Source of the DNA: Anthoceros angustus
Taxonomy: Eukaryota; Streptophyta; Anthocerotopsida; Anthocerotales; Anthocerotaceae
Length of the DNA: 64,000 nucleotides
NCBI GenBank assembly: GCA_010909165.1
Contig: MU008183.1
Span: 558,001 to 622,000, forward strand
Direction: 5' to 3'
A model generated the notes under the pieces. That model did not search any database, was not told the DNA's origin, and saw only the letters and a list, made by a program, of their open reading frames with translations. The position numbers and the translations under genes were made by a program. Within the stretch, counting starts at the first letter, position 1. Every line of letters begins with the position of its first letter. Positions 21,947 to 35,503 of this stretch are shown here, in pieces.

Positions 21947-22688
21947 TGAGGCAACGGGGGTGAGCATCGTTGCAGCGTTCCTCCTGCTGGTCAAGAGCTC
22001 ATCTTGCTTATCCCATCCTTGTCTAGGGTTTCTGGAGGAGTCCGAGGTTCTCTTGCTATTGGGTCACCCAGGGTATTTTGACCAGGGGACATGTCATCTG
22101 CTTCTGCCAGGGTGCCAGACTACAGAAAGAAACACCATGGCCAGGATAGCAGTGGAGATGCCGTCAAGGTCTTGGATCAATGACCGATAAAGATGGGCCG
22201 AGTGGTTATCTGCGGCATTAAAGAGGCTCATTCTATGGTTAGCATGTACTTTGCTGGAACCATGGATAAACAAACATGAGATTCAACAGGCACGGCATGG
22301 TATCAAAAGGTGGATATCCTTGCACAGATTCACGATAGCTAACAATCTGTCATGAGAGATCATCTTCTTTCCACTTTACGCATATCACCTGCTACGGACT
22401 TGAGGCAACCTCTTCTTTTTCATCGCCAGTTCTGCACATGTTTGATGAGAAAGCAAAAGCTGAATTTAGACTTCAGCTATTCCTGGCATCTTTATCGGCA
22501 TCTTTGTAGGAATGCGAACCCCCTTTTGTGGGTCACAGGCGATCATTGAGGCTGTGACGGACCGTGTCTGGTGGGAAGAACTCCTGGTCTTCACCCACGC
22601 TACGTCTCTGTCTGGGAGTCTGTGAGCGCCTTTGATGAATCATGAATCGCGCTCTGTGAAGATAGTCCAAAGCTCGGTTGGTGTTGTC
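21947..22688. other. Intergenic between mTERF and RNase T2 genes
   Basis: About 740 bp with the mTERF 3' flank and RNase promoter. No gene seen. Confidence 0.5.
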
Positions 22689-24280
22689 ATGGCCTCGAAG
22701 TGGATCTGGCTGTGCCTTGTGGCTGCTGTTGCTATTGTGACGGTGGATGCGACCCCAACTGAAGAGGTCCTGAGACCTGTTCAGAGCAGGACCTTTGATT
22801 ATTTCAGCTTAGTGCAGCAGTGGCCAGGAACCTACTGCGAAAGCTCCACTGCTTGTTGCCAGAGGTAGAGGAATTCGGTACTGCTATTCTGCAGCCTCAG
22901 ACGTTTCTGATTCCCGAAGATGATGGGTGATGGTGAAACCTTGTATGCTGCACTGAATTGCGAGGAACTGATGTTGCTGTCATATGGTGTGTTGTTGTTC
23001 ATCTTTCAGGTTGACGGAGCCCGTGGAGTTCACAATCCGTAAGCTCTAGCCTTCTGATTTTGTGCTTACGGCATGGTAACACGTTTTTGTATGGGAACTC
23101 GGTTTTAGTCTTCCACGTTTGTAAATCATGCTCTTGTTGTGCAGATGGACTGTGGCCGGATTATGATGACGGCACATGGCCCGAATGCTGCGAAGGTCCT
23201 TCATGGAGTGATGCAGAGGTGGAAAAGTTGCTCCAGAATGACACAGACGTTTCCGTATACTTTCCTCTCGTCATGCGGCTGTAGAGCTGATATGGGTCAC
23301 TTGCCTCTGCGTGGTGGTCCAGATTGAACCACTGCTGGAAAAGCTTCAGAAGTACTGGCCAACTCTGAGCTGCTCCAACACCTCCTTGTGCTCTAGTAAC
23401 AAGAAGGGATCCTTCTGGCAACACGAGGTCCTTGTTTGCCTGCCTAGTCCAACTTCAGCAGCGCTGCTCTTTGAATTTATCTTAACCTTGAGCATTGCTG
23501 GAGTTTGCTAGCTAAACCAACGTTATGTTTGTGCATGCGTTCTTCCTGGGAAATGCTATGTCGGTGTCATTCTGAGAACATCAGTGGGGTGAGCTACAGC
23601 TCAGATTCCAAAATTTCAGCCTTCTTTGCACCTCGAAGTTATGGGAGTAGCAGGAGGCGTGTCATAACAGCTGTCTTCCTTGAATCTTGCAGAAAAGCAC
23701 GGAACTTGCTCCTCGCCAGTCATTACCGATGTGTACAGTTACTTTGCTGTGACCCTTGATCTGCAACACAAGTACTCGCTTTCGGTAAGCCTTCGCAACT
23801 GGAACAAGTAGTTGAGAGCCCGGAGTGTTCACGAACACTAAAAGCCGCGACGCTTCTTCTCTAGCAGGAAACCCTAACCGAGGCTTGATGTGCTGTGTGC
23901 AGAGAATTCTAAACCAAGCTGGATTTGTTCCAGACAGCAGCACCAAATACACTACGTCAGAGATCGTTGCTGCAATCCATGCTTACGTTGGAGCCAAGCC
24001 GTCGCTGTCCTGCTCAAGCGGTCAGATCAAGGAAATCCAAATCTGCCTTTACAAGGACTTCACTGTAAGTTCGTCCCCAACCCGATCTGTCGCGTATCAA
24101 AGTAGGAAAGGTGTGTTGCCACACATGTTGACATGTTCCAATCCCGGTTTTGTGCTGCAGCCCAGAGATTGTGGGGTATTGGCAGCTTCTTACCGCTCTG
24201 GAAATATGCTTGAATCATCGTCCTGCCCTCTGGAGGTATTGATTCCAACGTTCGTCTCCAAGGGATTTGCTAGTTCTTAG
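22689..24280 (+). CDS. Secreted RNase T2 (S-like ribonuclease) with a 4-nt microexon
   Basis: Eight exons reconstructed: 22689-22864, 23010-23038, 23145-23218, 23323-23427, 23585-23588, 23693-23784, 23903-24064, 24161-24280. They sum to 762 nt, exactly 254 codons including the stop, within the normal S-like RNase size. Exon 1 gives a signal peptide (MASKWIWLCLVAAVAIVTVDA), then FDYFSLVQQWPGTYC and CC. CAS I (FTIHGLWPDYDDGTWPECC), with the first catalytic His, is built across the exon 2/3 junction. CAS II (FWQHEWEKHGTC), with the second His, Glu and Lys, is completed by the 4-nt exon TGGG. Downstream are QAGFVPDSSTKYTTSEI and late cysteines in SSSCPLEVLIPTF. The enzyme cleaves single-stranded RNA via 2',3'-cyclic phosphate in secreted or vacuolar compartments; roles include phosphate recycling and defence. 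Confidence 0.93.
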
Positions 24281-24609
24281 AAACTCAGACTGGGAGATAT
24301 CTTCCCCCATATTTATGCTGCGGGGAAAGGAAGCATTCTCCTCCCGTGGCAGGCATGTAATATGTCTAAACCCAATTGCTATGCTGTCAACACCGACGTT
24401 GACATAGATTTACGCAGCATGTGTGTCCCAACGTGGCTCATGCATCGTTGCTTTGTTACAATATCATTAATCTCTCTGGGGAGAAGGCAATGCAGTACTG
24501 GACAAATGACATGATCATTTTGCTGATTTCATGGCTCTTATATACACATGTTTCACATTGTACATTGTATATGATCGCACTCCTCCTCCTATGCATTTGG
24601 GGAGCTTGC
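24281..24609. other. Convergent 3' spacer
   Basis: Region between the RNase T2 stop and the LEA-like stop on the other strand, presumably both 3' UTRs. No gene seen. Confidence 0.5.
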
Positions 24610-25399
24610 CTACTGAGCTTGTGCCTTCCTACGTCCTGTCCTGCCAGTCGTTTTGGCTGGTGTCTTGCTAGTACTTTTACTTTTCGCAGATGCTTTTTTA
24701 GGCTTGACTTTGGGTTTTTCCTCCTCCTCTTCTTCCTCCTCCTCCTCCTCCTCCTCCTCCTCCTCCTCCTCCTCCTCCTCCTCCTCCTCCTCCTCCTCCT
24801 CCTCCTGCACCTCCTCTTCCTTATCCTCCTCGTCTTCCTCCCCTTCCTCTTCCTCTTCCTCCTCCTCTTCCTTATCCTTATCCTCCTCCTCCTCTTCTTC
24901 GTCCTCCTCCTCCTCCTCCTCCTCCTCACCCTTCTTCCCCTTCTTGTCCTTTGCAGGCTTCTTAGCCACATCCGAGAGCTCAGCCTTGGTCTTATACTTA
25001 GCCTCATCTATCTTGATCCCCTTCTCCCTGGCAGCCTCCTCCCCGGACTTGTCCTTCCTGGACAGCCCTCCCTTCCTTCCCATTTCCCGGTAACCCTCCT
25101 TCCCCAGCTGCTCTGCCCTCCTCCTGCCCCCTTTCCTCGCACCCTCCTTCAACCGCTCCTGCACAGCAGCACCTCACCATCGTCAGAGCCCAATGTAGCC
25201 CACCCTCTGCAACCCCGTCTCCCGCCCAGCAACCCCATCACCCACTCAGTACCTGAGCATCAGGAGACATGAGGCCCTTGCTCTCCAAATCCTCATCCGA
25301 GGGCTCCGGCCGTGAGCCATCCGACCTGGTCAGGCCCCCTTTGGTGGCTCCCTTCTTGAGCCTCATCTGGGCCTCCTCCGACATGGGTCCCTCCGACAT
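24610..25399 (-). CDS. Em-like (LEA group 1, LEA_5) protein with poly-Glu and Lys-rich tail
   Basis: Two exons (25399-25253, 25158-24610) join in phase to 231 codons. The N-terminal half matches the hydrophilic Em family of embryo/desiccation proteins: [20 protein letters not shown], then the hallmark [20 protein letters not shown] followed by [20 protein letters not shown] and [18 protein letters not shown]. Em proteins normally end about there. Here a Lys-rich linker is followed by about 80 mostly Glu residues with interspersed Asp/Lys/Gly, then a basic histone-H1-like end ([35 protein letters not shown]). The acidic run is encoded by a long CCT/TCC microsatellite. Frame and splice sites are intact, so it reads as one gene. 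The LEA part implies protection of cell components during drying; the tail's role is unknown. Confidence 0.88.
24718..24945. repeat. CCT/TCC trinucleotide microsatellite (coding)
   Basis: A long run of CTC/TCC triplets, purest at 24730-24805, then interrupted by TTC, ATC and GTC triplets up to about 24930. On the minus strand it encodes the poly-Glu tract of the Em-like protein. Open frames on the plus strand here (poly-Leu and poly-Ser) are by-products. Confidence 0.9.
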
Positions 25400-25803
25400 T
25401 GTGCTGTACCGTAGTCCAATTCAATCTCCCCTTTCTTCCCTCGTGTGCCTCACAGAAGGACAACAACCGCAAAAACAAGACAATAGAAACAGGGCCGATC
25501 ACCCTGTAGGCCCACAAACCAGTCTGTGACTGAGGTAAGACTAGACCGAAATTCAGAGCCTGGAAGCTTGGCTGTGTCATCTTAAAAGGACGACTGGCCC
25601 AACATGGCGGGTCTGCTGGGAGCAGGGCTGCTTGGCAGCTGGATGGGAACATGCAAACGCCGCTAACCACCACGTAACCTGCTCACAGCCACGTAACCAA
25701 GGTCCGCAAATTCTAGCACGCCACGAGCTAGGAGTGCGAACTTCAGTTTCCCTGCTCATAAAGACCAGAAGAAGACAATTTTGGCAAAGTCGTGAATTCA
25801 CGT
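25400..25803. other. Spacer: LEA-like promoter and reductase A 3' flank
   Basis: No gene seen. It would contain the promoter of the Em-like gene on the minus-strand side. Confidence 0.5.
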
Positions 25804-27316
<1,513 letters not shown>

Positions 27317-27755
27317 GCTGGGTCACCTGCATTGGGAATCATGAACAGCATGTCATCTTCCAACCTGCAGCTGACACAAGGATACATGAAAAAGACAGCG
27401 CAGTTGCTCACGCTTTCCCGACCCAAATGCTGGCACAGGTCGAGGTCCTTGGTTGTTTGCTGGGAGAACTGATCCATATTTCAGCACCGCCCTCCAAGTT
27501 GCAACGACGGCACAGGCATCCAAATCCTGACATCAAAATATTCTTAAGAGAACGGTTCCCAATCCATGCCACGTGCTGACAAAAGTTCAATGGCCACCAT
27601 CCTTCGCACACATCTGATTTTGGCAAACTGTATATTTTCAGCCTATGTCGTGACAGCACTGTTATTGCAGCGCGCAACACAAACCCGCCTCAACGATGCC
27701 ATCTAACCGTAGTGGGAATGTTTTCCACCAGGTGCCAAGACTGGCAAGGGCCTGG
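27317..27755. other. Spacer between the two reductase genes
   Basis: About 440 bp: promoter of reductase A and 3' flank of reductase B. No gene seen. Confidence 0.5.
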
Positions 27756-29199
<1,444 letters not shown>

Positions 29200-30560
29200 G
29201 CTGCCTTCCTTCTGCCCTGCACCTGCATCCAGCATGCATGGATGACATCCCCCGTTCTCGTCAAAATGTCCTGAGAGTTATGCACATTACTGAGGAAACG
29301 AAACAAAACGGAACGCAGCCATTTCCAGCTGGCCGGCTTCAGGAGCTCACCTCTCGCCTGCAGCACCGGAGATGCCCAAAAAGCCTACACCCGCCCAAAG
29401 GTCCCCAAGTCCCAAGCTCCCCTTTTCGACTCCACCTACTTCCGATGGAGAAATCTTTGAACCTTCTGGAGAACTCCGTTGCATGCTGAGGTGTAATTGC
29501 GGGAAGCCCCGTGTGTACTTTAAGACATGGTGCACCACATTGCACCAGCCACGCCAAACCCATCTCTAGGTGAAAAGCTCAGGATAGAGGTTCACCCAAA
29601 AGGCTGTCCCAAAGATTAAGCAAAGACTCTCGATGCTGTCTCTTGTTGCCAGTTAGGGGGGACGTCGTAATGCCGAAAGCCGGCTACTTTATGGAGACGA
29701 AATGGTCCAAATCTGGGTACTTTCCCTGTTGGAATCCCGGAAGCATCCTAGGAGTGGTCATCTTTTCTTCCAACAATGGCTCAATCACACTTGTGGTCCG
29801 GACAACAGGAGAAGAGAATAGTTGGTGTCATTCTGATTCTGAAAGAGCAGATGTTCACACCTGTCATCGTCCAGCCACGCTGAGGATGCAGCAAAGCTTT
29901 CACAGACTCCGGCAAGAGCATCCCTCAGCGTGAAAAACATGCGTGGTAAATACCTCTGGACATCTGTTTTTACTTATGTTAGCAGTTTTCTCTCACACAG
30001 GTCTCGTTGTAGGTAATTTCTCAAGAAAAATGCGAGGTAAATTCCTCTGGACATTTCATTCTGTTTATGTTAGTAGGTTTTCTGTCAAACAGATCTCCTC
30101 AAAATATACTCAGACCTATCCTACGTGCAATTGAAAAGGAATTCTACAGTTGTTTGTTAGGACGCTACCGGACTCGTGGATTACGACATAGTTTAGGGTT
30201 TCATTCGCGAAATATACGGATTATGTTCCGGATTATGATCACGCTTCGCCAACAATTTGGATGAGCTAGCTCTAAACTAGCGCGAAATCGAAATGAGTTG
30301 CCAAATTCAAGCTCAATTATTTGGCGAACTATTTCTGAATTGGTTCACCCACAACTCTCAATGAGGGTTTGGGTGGATAGATGCAGGTAGGTATTCTTAA
30401 CCATGTACTCCTTCAAAATATCATTTTTATTTTAGAGAATTTGTAGACTTCACATAGAGCTGCTTCGGAGCCGAACGAATTGTCGTATTGCTCAAAAGCC
30501 TCTTGCAAAACCCCCGACCGATGAAATTCCTCCCACATCTCAGACCAGCTAGCAAAATGG
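29200..30560. other. Intergenic, transition to AT-rich island
   Basis: About 1.4 kb with no supported gene. Two related segments (GTAAATACCTCTGGACATCTGTTTTTACTTATGTTAG at 29945 and GTAAATTCCTCTGGACATTTCATTCTGTTTATGTTAG at 30038) form a diverged direct repeat of about 95-bp period. Confidence 0.55.
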
Positions 30561-30574
30561 AAGCATTCCATCCA

Positions 30575-30810
30575 CTTATGTAACAAATGCAACTACACAA
30601 GATGCAAATTCCAAGTACCGGAGCACGGGACTTTCAGGGTGCATGGAGCCTGTTGTTGCATCGATGGGTTTTGATTCATGTAAGCTCACAGTGGTGTGTT
30701 GCCAAAATGTGGTGAACTCAAACATACTCGCGTGAGCATGTATGCAAAATGTGGTTACTTGAAAGATGCACACGTACGGCAGGTTTTTGACGACATGGCC
30801 ACAAGGTTGT
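30575..30810 (+). pseudogene. Fragment of a PLS/DYW-type PPR gene
   Basis: Around 30735-30800 one frame reads HTRVSMYAKCGYLKDA, then QVFDDMAT, the typical VDMYAKCG..DA..VFD.M signature of plant PLS-class PPR proteins. Upstream text has a weak ATG/stop-interrupted match to the preceding motif. Stops and frame changes on both sides show a decayed fragment. Confidence 0.65.
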
Positions 30811-30913
30811 GCTGATATGGAAGGCCCTTATCTTATGCCCTGGTGCTTCTAAACATATGACTGGGAGGCGAGATTAGTTCGGCACCTTTGAGTCCTTATT
30901 CTAGCTACTGGCC

Positions 30914-31720
30914 ATGGCACCAAATGTATGTATTAAAGGAGTTGACGATATTGGTTTTTTACATGCTAATGAAAGAACTACGTTTTTGCGTAATGTTTTC
31001 TATGTTTCCGGTATCCGATGTACCATATTAGCTATTTTGGCTATGTGTAAAATAGTTTTACATGTAGAGTTTCATAATGATGGTTGTGTTATTAGACATG
31101 CTAGCACTTTTGAGGTTGTTGTCATTGGTGTTATTTGTGGTTCCCACACATATAAGTTAAGACATATAAGTCTTCATTATGGCAATGAAGACTTCAAATG
31201 TTTGATATGCAAGCCTTTGGTATGCACATTAATTTCCTTTGTGCGTGACCTGCAACGTGTAAAAATATATTTATCTAAGATTTGTTTGTTTATCTATCTA
31301 GTCCTCCAACTTTTAGAAGGACTCATGAACTATATGCTTGATTTTTGATAGTTATCATGAATGTTATATTGACTCTGATGCTTGTAACCATATTACTGGG
31401 AAGCGAGTTTGGTTTGCACTCTCACTTCTTGTCGACTGGCAGTGAGTGTCTCTAAGTGACAAATCTTCGTATCAAATTGAAGGAATTGGTGATAAAAAGT
31501 TCTTTGAAACCTAATGGAACAATCTAGTTCTTGCGCAATGTCTTATATGTTCCAGGTTGGTATTCAATACAATGTAAAATCTTTTTCTACTCTACGTGAA
31601 CTAGGTGTAAATGTGAAGCTTCATAATTATGGTTGTGTTATTAGACATGCTACCACTATTGAGGTTGGTGGCACATGTGCTGTTTGTCATGGCCCCACAA
31701 GGGCTCTATAAGCTTAATTA
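30914..31720 (+). mobile_element. Copia gag-pre-integrase/protease remnants, two tandem pieces
   Basis: The segment 30914-31200 reads IKGVDDIGFLHANERTTFLR, NVFYVSGI and HNDGCVIRHAS, resembling the protease-to-integrase linker of copia (IEGVG..LRNVLYVP..). A second copy starts at about 31370 with YIDSDACNHITGKR (the D-S/T-G-A protease region, mutated) and passes through a second NGTI..FLRNVLYVPG-like and HNYGCVIRHATTIEV segment near 31520-31665. The repeated TTCATAAT.ATGGTTGTG stretch shows that they overlap as copies of one region. Both are interrupted by stops. Confidence 0.7.
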
Positions 31721-31927
31721 TCTTGGCGTTCAAGAGTAGTCAATCGTTTTCTTCGGAAGTTTGATATACAAGCGTCTCATCCAATTTCTACTAATTAGAG
31801 CAGCACATGGCTCAATTTTAATAAAAAATGATTTAACTACAATGTCGGACCGCTAGCTAGATGCTGCAACGACACTAGAAGCAAGTCCGGTCTAGGAGTG
31901 ATGCAATGAACACTATTATGCCCGAGC

Positions 31928-32060
31928 GTTGCATTTGATGCAGGGACAGGTTGCAAACCTTAGAGTTGCATTCAATGCAGGGATGGGTTGCAGACCTCCC
32001 CTTGGAGTTTGCATTTGGTGCAGGGGTGGGCTGCGGACCTCCCTTAGGGGTTGGGTCTTC
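31928..32060 (+). repeat. Short minisatellite, about 3 units of 37-43 bp
   Basis: The unit GCATTTGATGCAGGGACAGGTTGCA recurs as GCATTCAATGCAGGGATGGGTTGCA and GCATTTGGTGCAGGGGTGGGCTGCG, starting at 31931, 31968 and 32011. Flanks to 33150 are AT-rich with no gene seen. Confidence 0.75.
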
Positions 32061-33151
32061 CTTTCTCTATGAGCGCTGTGGTCGTGGTGCCACCTAGGTG
32101 TTCAAAAGGCTGCCCTCAACTAGATGGATGGCGTGGCCATCCTGATGCTCTTTTCCTGCTCGTTTAGCTTGTTATACCTTGATAAAGTCTGTTTTCTTGA
32201 AAAACAAAAATGTCCCAGCGTTTGGGCACCAATATTCTAGGAGCTTCTGATGGAGGGATTGTGGAGGAAGATACGCACAAGTAAATACCATTCGATCTAA
32301 AATAAATATCAATCGATGTATTTAATATTTAATATTTTTAAATATTATCTAGATATATATTTATCCTAAAATAAAAATTATCTAGAATATGTTGCCTAAT
32401 TAGTGGAAGATGTCTAACCGTTGTATGCCCTACGATAGTTACTCTTGTTCCTCATAAACTATTAAGGGGTTTGGGTGGAAGCACGTTTATAATGGGGTTT
32501 TTGAGCTACTCGACGGGGCGTCCCATCTTTGCAGATTTTATAAAGTCTCCATATTCTCTTTTTTTTGAGCTACTTGCATAAAAACTTGGAAGGGGTTCTC
32601 CAAAAAGTGATAGTTTTCTAAGAATATTTTTTAAAATTATTACCTCGTAGATAATTTCACATCTATAATTTTGTACTATACTTATTACAACAAAAATAAT
32701 AATTTTCATCATGACATCGTAAATCATCTACATGTTGGGCATGCATTCTCCTCTCTCTATGCTGGCATATTTAGGTCTTTCCTCTTAATACTTGAGGGGC
32801 TTGCACTCTCTCTTCTCGGTTTTTAAGAAACCTAATATCTATTGTGAAGTTACAACCTCAACTTCAAATAATTGAGAACATATAATGCTACTCTATAGTT
32901 GAATATAATTTTTTTGTATAAAAATATTAGATAAATGAATGAGATATTGAGTTATAAATATCATTTTTAATCAAAACATGTCAATTAGTTTAATGAGGTA
33001 TCGAGCTATAAAAACAACTTTGCCTATATATATGAGAGACAGAGTGAACATGAAACTTGAGTCTGACATTTTAATTTGAGCAATTTAGAAATGTTGTTAA
33101 ATTGATCACTTCTCTATTTTGGTCACTTAGTTGAATAAATTTTCAATTGCA
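32061..33151. other. AT-rich intergenic, no gene seen
   Basis: About 1.1 kb of AT-rich sequence with TATATA and poly-T stretches. It would include the promoter of the proline-rich protein gene. Confidence 0.5.
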
Positions 33152-34615
33152 ATGAGTTGTGTTGTATGGTTGGTTATTTCTCTCTCATTGATATGTAGAG
33201 TTTTTAGTTATACTGATGGTCATGCGTCATACCTTCCCTATCAAGATGAAAAACTATTGTAAGTTATGAGTAGATTGCTCACAATAATTCTTTTTTGTTT
33301 CTCATCTTCTTTGACCTTATTCTAGCAATTGATTCTTTTTATATATGTTCCCATTTCTTTTTTGTGCAGCAGGATAATGGATACAGCGCCAGCTGAGCCT
33401 CCCTCAACTCCAGATCCTCCTCCTGCAACTCCAGATACTCCACTACCAGTGCCTCCCTCAACTCCGGATCCTCCTCCTGCAACTCCAGATACTCCACTTC
33501 CAATGCCTCCCTCAACTCCGGATCCTCCGCTACCACAGCCCCCTGTGACTCCAGATCCTCTGCCTCCACAAGCTCTTGATCCTCTGCCTCCACAAGCTCC
33601 ATATCCTCTGCCTCCACAAGCTCCAGATCCTCCGCTTCCAGAGGGTCCTGTAACTCCAGATCCTCCAGCACCACAGCCCCACGTGATTCCTGATCCTCCG
33701 ATTCTAGAGCCTCCTGTAACTCCGGATCCTCCACTATCACAGCCCCCCATGACTCCATATTCTCCACTTCCGGAGCCTCCTGCAACTCCGGATTCTCCAG
33801 TAGCACAGCCCCCCTCTACGCCAGAATCTCAGCCTGCTCCTCTACCTCCTCCGCCTCCTGCTACTCCGAGTCCTCCACTTCCTAAACTTCCAGTGATAAT
33901 CCGTGAAGTATTCAATGTCACATCCAGGTTCAACTTTCCTATAAAATTTCGTAAGTTCTTATATGCATGTTTTACTCTTTATTTACAATTAGTGATATTG
34001 GATTGATCAATTAATCATATCATAGAAACTTTGGTTATGAACTTTGATACACTGTAATCCTCAAATTTGTGCAGCACCTGGTGAGTGTCCCAATATCAAT
34101 TTCAATAAAGATTATGATCCAAATGTGGGATATTGGGTAGTACTTTCAGGTGACACATTTGCTACGGTTAATGAGGCATGTGCCAAGTATATTACAGTAT
34201 GCAATGCCAAAGCTAGCGATTTGATGGCAAGTCCCTTCACTTGCCCAATTGTCAACCTACGAATCAATCTGCCCGTAATTGGCGTATTTGATGTGGACTT
34301 ATGTTGGGAATTATATCCCGATGATCCTGTGTGCGATGTGGACATCGTCATATCAGGAGCGGCATGGGAGGACAGTTTTTATTACGATACTGATGGGAGG
34401 AAGATCATGGAAGCTTATATCCAGTAAGTGTTGTTGTGTCTTAATCTTTATGTTATTTCTATATTTGAAGATTACAAATTATTTTACTGTTTGTGATACA
34501 TAGGGGTCCTTGGGAAGGACAGCCTCCTTATAGCCTAAATGACCTTACTCCAGCGCGACAAGACCAACCACCAGCACAAAAGGACTTTCGCAAGAAGATG
34601 CCTAAGTTCACATAA
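33152..34615 (+). CDS. Secreted proline-rich protein with LysM-like motif
   Basis: Four exons (33152-33258, 33370-33950, 34075-34423, 34504-34615) join to 382 codons. Exon 1 is a signal peptide (MSCVVWLVISLSLICRVFSY). Exon 2 encodes about 170 residues of degenerate 8-15-residue repeats built on PSTPDPP, PATPDTPLP and PQAPDP, like an extracellular hinge. Exon 3 contains GYWVVLSGDTFATVNEACAK, which fits the YxVxSGDT start of a LysM domain, followed by CPIVNLRINLPVIGVFDVDL and several cysteines; exon 4 ends in PKFT. LysM domains bind GlcNAc-containing glycans, so an extracellular glycan-related role is possible. The LysM match rests on a short motif. I do not recognise the whole architecture, and it sits alone in an AT-rich repeat island. 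Confidence 0.75.
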
Positions 34616-35503
34616 TTATATCATTATGGAGAGCCATCTAAAACGATAGGAAGAACTGGATGGTAGCTACTGCTTTGCTCTATTTTTGTGTTGCACTACT
34701 TTGTGGGTCATCTCTTTCATTCTCCTTGGTTAAGAGATTTACAGTGTTTGGCAAAAGAATTCATTTAAGTTTATCAAATCTTGTGCCAAGACATATTATT
34801 TGCTCATATTATTCACTATCCCACTTCACTACTTTCTTCCATAAAACGTGTCCTTTGCCGGCCGAAGGAGTAATTCTTAGATCCGGTAGTAATAATATGT
34901 GATGTTTCCTGGATTGTGCATCTCTAGAGATACAAGCCTTTCCATCTCCTTGGCTACTACATCATAGGTGTGGTAGGTGACTTTTGTACTTATGCTCCAT
35001 ACATCAATGTGACTCTTGGGGTCTTCCCTAGCTTTCCTAAGATAATGGGTTAGATAATCCAATGAATACGATGTACATTGCAGAGCACTCCACCTCATTG
35101 TTGTGTTTTGGTGCCCAAGTGCTTTGCAAGCTTGATAGCCCGAAATGTAAGTGATCAGATCTCTTTCTTTATATTTGAAAGAAACTAAATTGCAGGCCAA
35201 AAAATAATAGGCACCTATACACTCAAGATCGTTGTAGTGGCCAAGGATATCAAAATCCAGTTCCTAGATTCAACCTTGAGGCAGAGCACCTTGGCCTGCA
35301 CCGGTCGGGATTTGAATATGGCAGCATCAGTCGGCTTTTCATTTTCGCAGCACCAGTCGTGATTAAAATTTGGCAGGAAACATCTGTGGAGAATTTGGCG
35401 GCTGTGGAGGATCTCGGGTGGAGAAGAAAGCGGGAGGTTCTGTCGGTCGGGGAGAATTTGGTGGATTTGATAGATATCGGGTAGGGAAGGAAGCGGGTCG
35501 TTT
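34616..35503. other. Intergenic, no gene seen
   Basis: About 890 bp between the proline-rich gene and the SNF2 helicase. The base composition shifts from AT-rich to GC-richer near 35400, at the edge of the next gene island. Confidence 0.5.

Noticed and set aside
22190-22260. Possible tRNA (GGGCCGAGTGGTTATCTGCGGC)
   Set aside because: It has an A-box-like start, but no B box (GGTTCRANTCC) and no acceptor-stem complement downstream.
24653-25272. Plus-strand frames coding poly-Ser and poly-Leu proteins
   Set aside because: They are translations of the CCT microsatellite in other frames; the minus-strand frame has real LEA motifs and splice sites.
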